NCBI GenBank assembly: GCA_947564305.1
Contig: CANOBT010000124.1
Coordinates: forward strand, 1-16,432
Direction: 5' to 3'
Origin: an uncultured Lachnospiraceae bacterium
Lineage (GTDB): Bacteria; Bacillota_A; Clostridia; Lachnospirales; Lachnospiraceae
DNA length: 16,432 nt
Part shown: positions 14,412 through 16,432 of the stretch, one piece after another
How positions within the stretch are numbered: the stretch's first letter is position 1
Layout: each line of letters begins with the position of its first letter
Position numbers and translations under genes: made by a program
Notes under the pieces: model-generated
What the model was told of the DNA's origin: nothing
The model's database searches: none
What the model saw: only the letters and a program-made list of their open reading frames with translations

Positions 14412-15167
14412 ATGGGGTTATTCAGTTTTATAGGTGACTTGATAGGAAAGGGTGTAGAATTTGTCGGTGATATTGTTGAGGATGTAACAGGTTGGGATGG
14501 AATTAGCAATGCAGGGAGAGCTATTCAGGACTTTTGCTCTGAAGAAATATCCCATGAAAGTTCTTATGATAAACAGAGTGCAAATGTTTACACGACAGAG
14601 CGCTTAAATGAAATCCTGGTAACATTTTCAGAAAAATATTTGAAACATTCCGTAGAAATAGAGAATCAATGTATAAAATGTGTGGAGAATTATTGTGATT
14701 CTTTAATTCGCTTTTTAGAAGATTCATCTAGAATTACAAATGATACATTCAACATAAGAAGGGTAAAAAATAACCGTTCAAAAATTAGAAAGACTATTAC
14801 AGGAAGTGTTAAAGAGCCTCTCGCAAAAAGAATGTCTTTGGATGATTCGGAGTGTCTTAAAATATTGAAAATGGATTCTGGGACAAAGAAAAAAGAAAAA
14901 ATGAAAAAGTTCAGCGAAAAAGTAGTCCGTGATGCTCTTGATAATTTGTCTGTGAATGTGCGGCGTGTATTGGATGAACAGTCAGAAAGCATTGAGGATT
15001 ATTTTACAACTTTTTCAGAATCACGGGAAAAAGAAGTAGAAAATATAAAAAAGCAGTATGATTCTATGCTTCAGATGGGGACGGAAAAGGAATCTGAGAT
15101 AGAGAAAAGCTGTATAAAACCATTAGTTATAATGAGAACAGCTGAATTGATAGAAAGTATACTGTAA
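14412..15167 (+). CDS. Dynamin-associated helical protein 2 (paralogue of the preceding gene)
   Basis: The 251-aa product starts 2 nt after the previous stop, with AGGGAG as ribosome binding site. The N-terminus MGLFSFIGDLIGKGVEFVGD is a glycine-rich amphipathic/hydrophobic segment of the kind that inserts into or lies on membranes. The C-terminal half shares with its neighbour the pattern I-x-KM-x(2)-GT-x-K-x(2)-MK-x-FS-x(2)-V-x(2)-DALD-x(4)-N-x-R-x(2)-L (here around residues 155-195). Long Glu/Lys-rich helices follow. No catalytic motif is seen. With the GTPase it could form a hetero-oligomeric membrane complex; this is inference. Confidence 0.65.
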   Translation: MGLFSFIGDLIGKGVEFVGDIVEDVTGWDGISNAGRAIQDFCSEEISHESSYDKQSANVYTTERLNEILVTFSEKYLKHSVEIENQCIKCVENYCDSLIRFLEDSSRITNDTFNIRRVKNNRSKIRKTITGSVKEPLAKRMSLDDSECLKILKMDSGTKKKEKMKKFSEKVVRDALDNLSVNVRRVLDEQSESIEDYFTTFSESREKEVENIKKQYDSMLQMGTEKESEIEKSCIKPLVIMRTAELIESIL

Positions 15168-15187
15168 AGGAGATTCAAAAAAGAAAA

Positions 15188-15634
15188 ATGTACAACTATG
15201 AAAAAAGAATCCTGAGAAAAGAACTGACACAGATATACAATGAATTAGAAAATGGACATCAGCAACAGGAAGATATTATAAAAACACTTACGAAGATTGA
15301 GGAAAAATTGGAAAAGACTAATCAACTGTTAGAGAACCTTGATACACGTGTGTGTAAGGTTGGAAATATAACAGAGGATAAAATAGATAATACATATTTC
15401 CAATTAAAAGATATGCTGATTGAATTGTATAAAGTGGAAAATAAGTCAAATACGAATATAATGGAATTGCATAAAACGGAAAGTAAGACGAATATAGAAA
15501 TTATGGAATCTCTTGCAGACATTATTGAAGAAAATAAAAAGAATTTTGCTGATATCGATGCATTATTAAAGATGGTTTTAGTTAATTCAGTAATAGATGA
15601 TGTGGAAAGAACTACTAAGGAGCAAATAAGATGA
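15188..15634 (+). CDS. Coiled-coil protein of the dynamin gene run
   Basis: The 148-aa product is almost entirely heptad-like coiled coil. It has two related segments rich in Asn/Lys/Glu (KVENKSNTNIMELHKTESKT and, next, KTNIEIMESLADIIEE, an internal repeat of NTNIMELHK/KTNIEIMES). No signal peptide or enzyme motif is present. AAAGGAG stands about 15 nt ahead of the ATG, a little far, and no better start is visible. The stop overlaps the start of the exported LRR protein (ATGA). A scaffold or oligomerisation role in the dynamin complex is plausible only by context. Confidence 0.65.
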   Translation: MYNYEKRILRKELTQIYNELENGHQQQEDIIKTLTKIEEKLEKTNQLLENLDTRVCKVGNITEDKIDNTYFQLKDMLIELYKVENKSNTNIMELHKTESKTNIEIMESLADIIEENKKNFADIDALLKMVLVNSVIDDVERTTKEQIR

Positions 15635-16392
15635 AGAAAAAATTATTAACAGTGCTAGTGATGTCCGTTATGGTATTAGCAGGCAGTACAGTGGCAAGGG
15701 CGGAAGATATGCCAGAGGTGAATCCGGAAGAGATATTAGAAGTGAATACAGAGGATATGATGGACACTCCAGAAAATGATGAGGATAGTCTGCCGATTCT
15801 GTATTCAGGAGATATTGCTATCAGCGAAGATAATTTTCCAGATGAAAATTTTCGGGAATATTTGGAAAATAGATTTGATAAAGATTGGGATGGTTATTTT
15901 AGTCAGGATGAAATTAATGATATAACAAGTATAGAGCTTTTTGATGGAAATCCTGCTATAAAAAGTCTTGATGGGATTAGATATTTTACTAATCTTACAA
16001 GTCTAACCTGTAAAGGGATGGGGCTTACATCTTTGGATGTAAGTGGAAATCTGAATTTACAATCACTTAGCTGCTCTTCCAATCAGTTAACAGCATTAGA
16101 TGTGAGTAAAAATCCAAAATTACAGTCCTTAGAATGTCAGGATAACCAATTAACAGAATTAAATATAAGCGGAAATCCAAACTTGCAGACATTGAACTGT
16201 CTTGGAAATCAATTAACAGATCTGGACATAAGCAAAAATTTAAATTTACAGATATTACGTTGCCATAATAATCAACTAATAGCCTTAGATGTAAGCCAGA
16301 ATCCCAATATAACAATTCTGGACTGTTCTTATAATAAAATATTAAAATTAGATGTGAGTAATAATTCAGTTCTAAGTAATTTATGTCGTTAA
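15631..16392 (+). CDS. Exported EF-hand / leucine-rich-repeat protein, C-terminus disrupted
   Basis: The start is translationally coupled to the coiled-coil gene (ATGA) and has AAGGAG 8 nt upstream. Residues 1-25 are a Sec signal peptide with cleavage after ARA. An acidic linker follows. Then comes the element FPDENFREYLENRFDKDWDG with a canonical EF-hand loop (DKDWDGYFSQDE), common in Lachnospiraceae LRR proteins and likely to bind calcium. After a short capping segment, 20-21-residue LRRs follow (about six in sequence, pattern L..L.C..NQLT.LD(V/I)S.NP.LQ). The frame ends at SVLSNLCR after a partial repeat, inside an inverted repeat (16362-16432), so the natural C-terminus, which may include further LRRs or a cell-wall anchor, is missing. 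The protein should be on or outside the cell surface; why it is coupled to an intracellular GTPase set is unknown. Confidence 0.85.
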   Translation: MKKKLLTVLVMSVMVLAGSTVARAEDMPEVNPEEILEVNTEDMMDTPENDEDSLPILYSGDIAISEDNFPDENFREYLENRFDKDWDGYFSQDEINDITSIELFDGNPAIKSLDGIRYFTNLTSLTCKGMGLTSLDVSGNLNLQSLSCSSNQLTALDVSKNPKLQSLECQDNQLTELNISGNPNLQTLNCLGNQLTDLDISKNLNLQILRCHNNQLIALDVSQNPNITILDCSYNKILKLDVSNNSVLSNLCR

Positions 16393-16432
16393 CTGGTTAT
16401 TGTTACAACATAAATTACTTAGAACTGAATTA
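16362..16432. repeat. 25-bp perfect inverted repeat (fold-back) at the right edge
   Basis: Arms 16362-16386 and 16408-16432 are exact reverse complements around a 21-nt loop. Read on the minus strand, the right arm and loop encode NSVLSNLCCNNNQLT, a normal next LRR, whereas the plus frame reads SVLSNLCR and stops. The edge therefore contains an inverted copy of the true continuation of the gene. Confidence 0.85.

Noticed and set aside
16067..16315. Minus-strand 82-codon ORF under the LRRs
   Set aside because: It is an antisense shadow of the regular LRR repeats.
1..16432. CRISPR array, tRNA or rRNA genes
   Set aside because: No regularly spaced direct repeats and no cloverleaf or rRNA-like stretches were seen; the LRR DNA repeats at 16020-16350 are coding.

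Overview
The window looks like an accessory region of a low-GC Firmicute, most likely a gut Lachnospiraceae. The reasons are AT-rich codon use, strong AGGAGG-type ribosome binding sites, a Firmicutes-type LexA box, several PD-(D/E)XK (Rpn-type) transposase genes, Tn1549-like ICE gene types and a Lachnospiraceae-style secreted leucine-rich-repeat protein. This assignment rests on recognition only; no database search was made.

The left part (1-2900) is a graveyard of fragments. It holds the tail of an XRE regulator running into a terminator (1-298), a minus-strand remnant of a phage-type DNA polymerase (about 330-660), an unrecognised acidic ORF (606-902), and an SOS-type promoter with a perfect LexA box (1013-1059) ahead of a uvrB that breaks after about 98 codons (1287-1619). 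Next come an apparently intact VapBC-type toxin-antitoxin pair (1894-2547) and the 3' end of an Rpn-type transposase (2545-2892).

The middle part (2900-10560) is a mosaic of mobile-element pieces. A frameshifted Rpn-type gene (3602-4473) precedes an ICE-derived operon of a small protein, ParA, ParB and another small protein (4724-7217). That operon is cut off five codons into its next gene, where a promoter and an intact Rpn-type gene (7291-8283) begin. An orphan excisionase-like gene on the minus strand (8429-8617) is followed by a non-coding stretch rich in inverted repeats (possible oriT), then a MobC-like ribbon-helix-helix protein, a compact relaxase, and a small hypothetical protein (10309-10557). 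No integrase is visible.

The right part (10783-16432) is the most coherent and most interesting block. A small XRE repressor (minus) and a WYL-domain regulator (plus) diverge from an intergenic region with a 40-bp operator-like dyad. Downstream lies a tight gene run: a dynamin-like GTPase, two small proteins that are paralogous over their C-terminal halves, a coiled-coil protein, and an exported EF-hand/LRR protein whose start overlaps the preceding stop (ATGA). WYL control plus a bacterial dynamin resembles the logic of phage-defence or membrane-stress modules, but that role is inferred. The LRR gene is broken at the right edge by a 25-bp inverted repeat. The reverse complement of the last bases encodes the expected LRR continuation, so the edge is either a fold-back assembly artefact or one side of an inversion.
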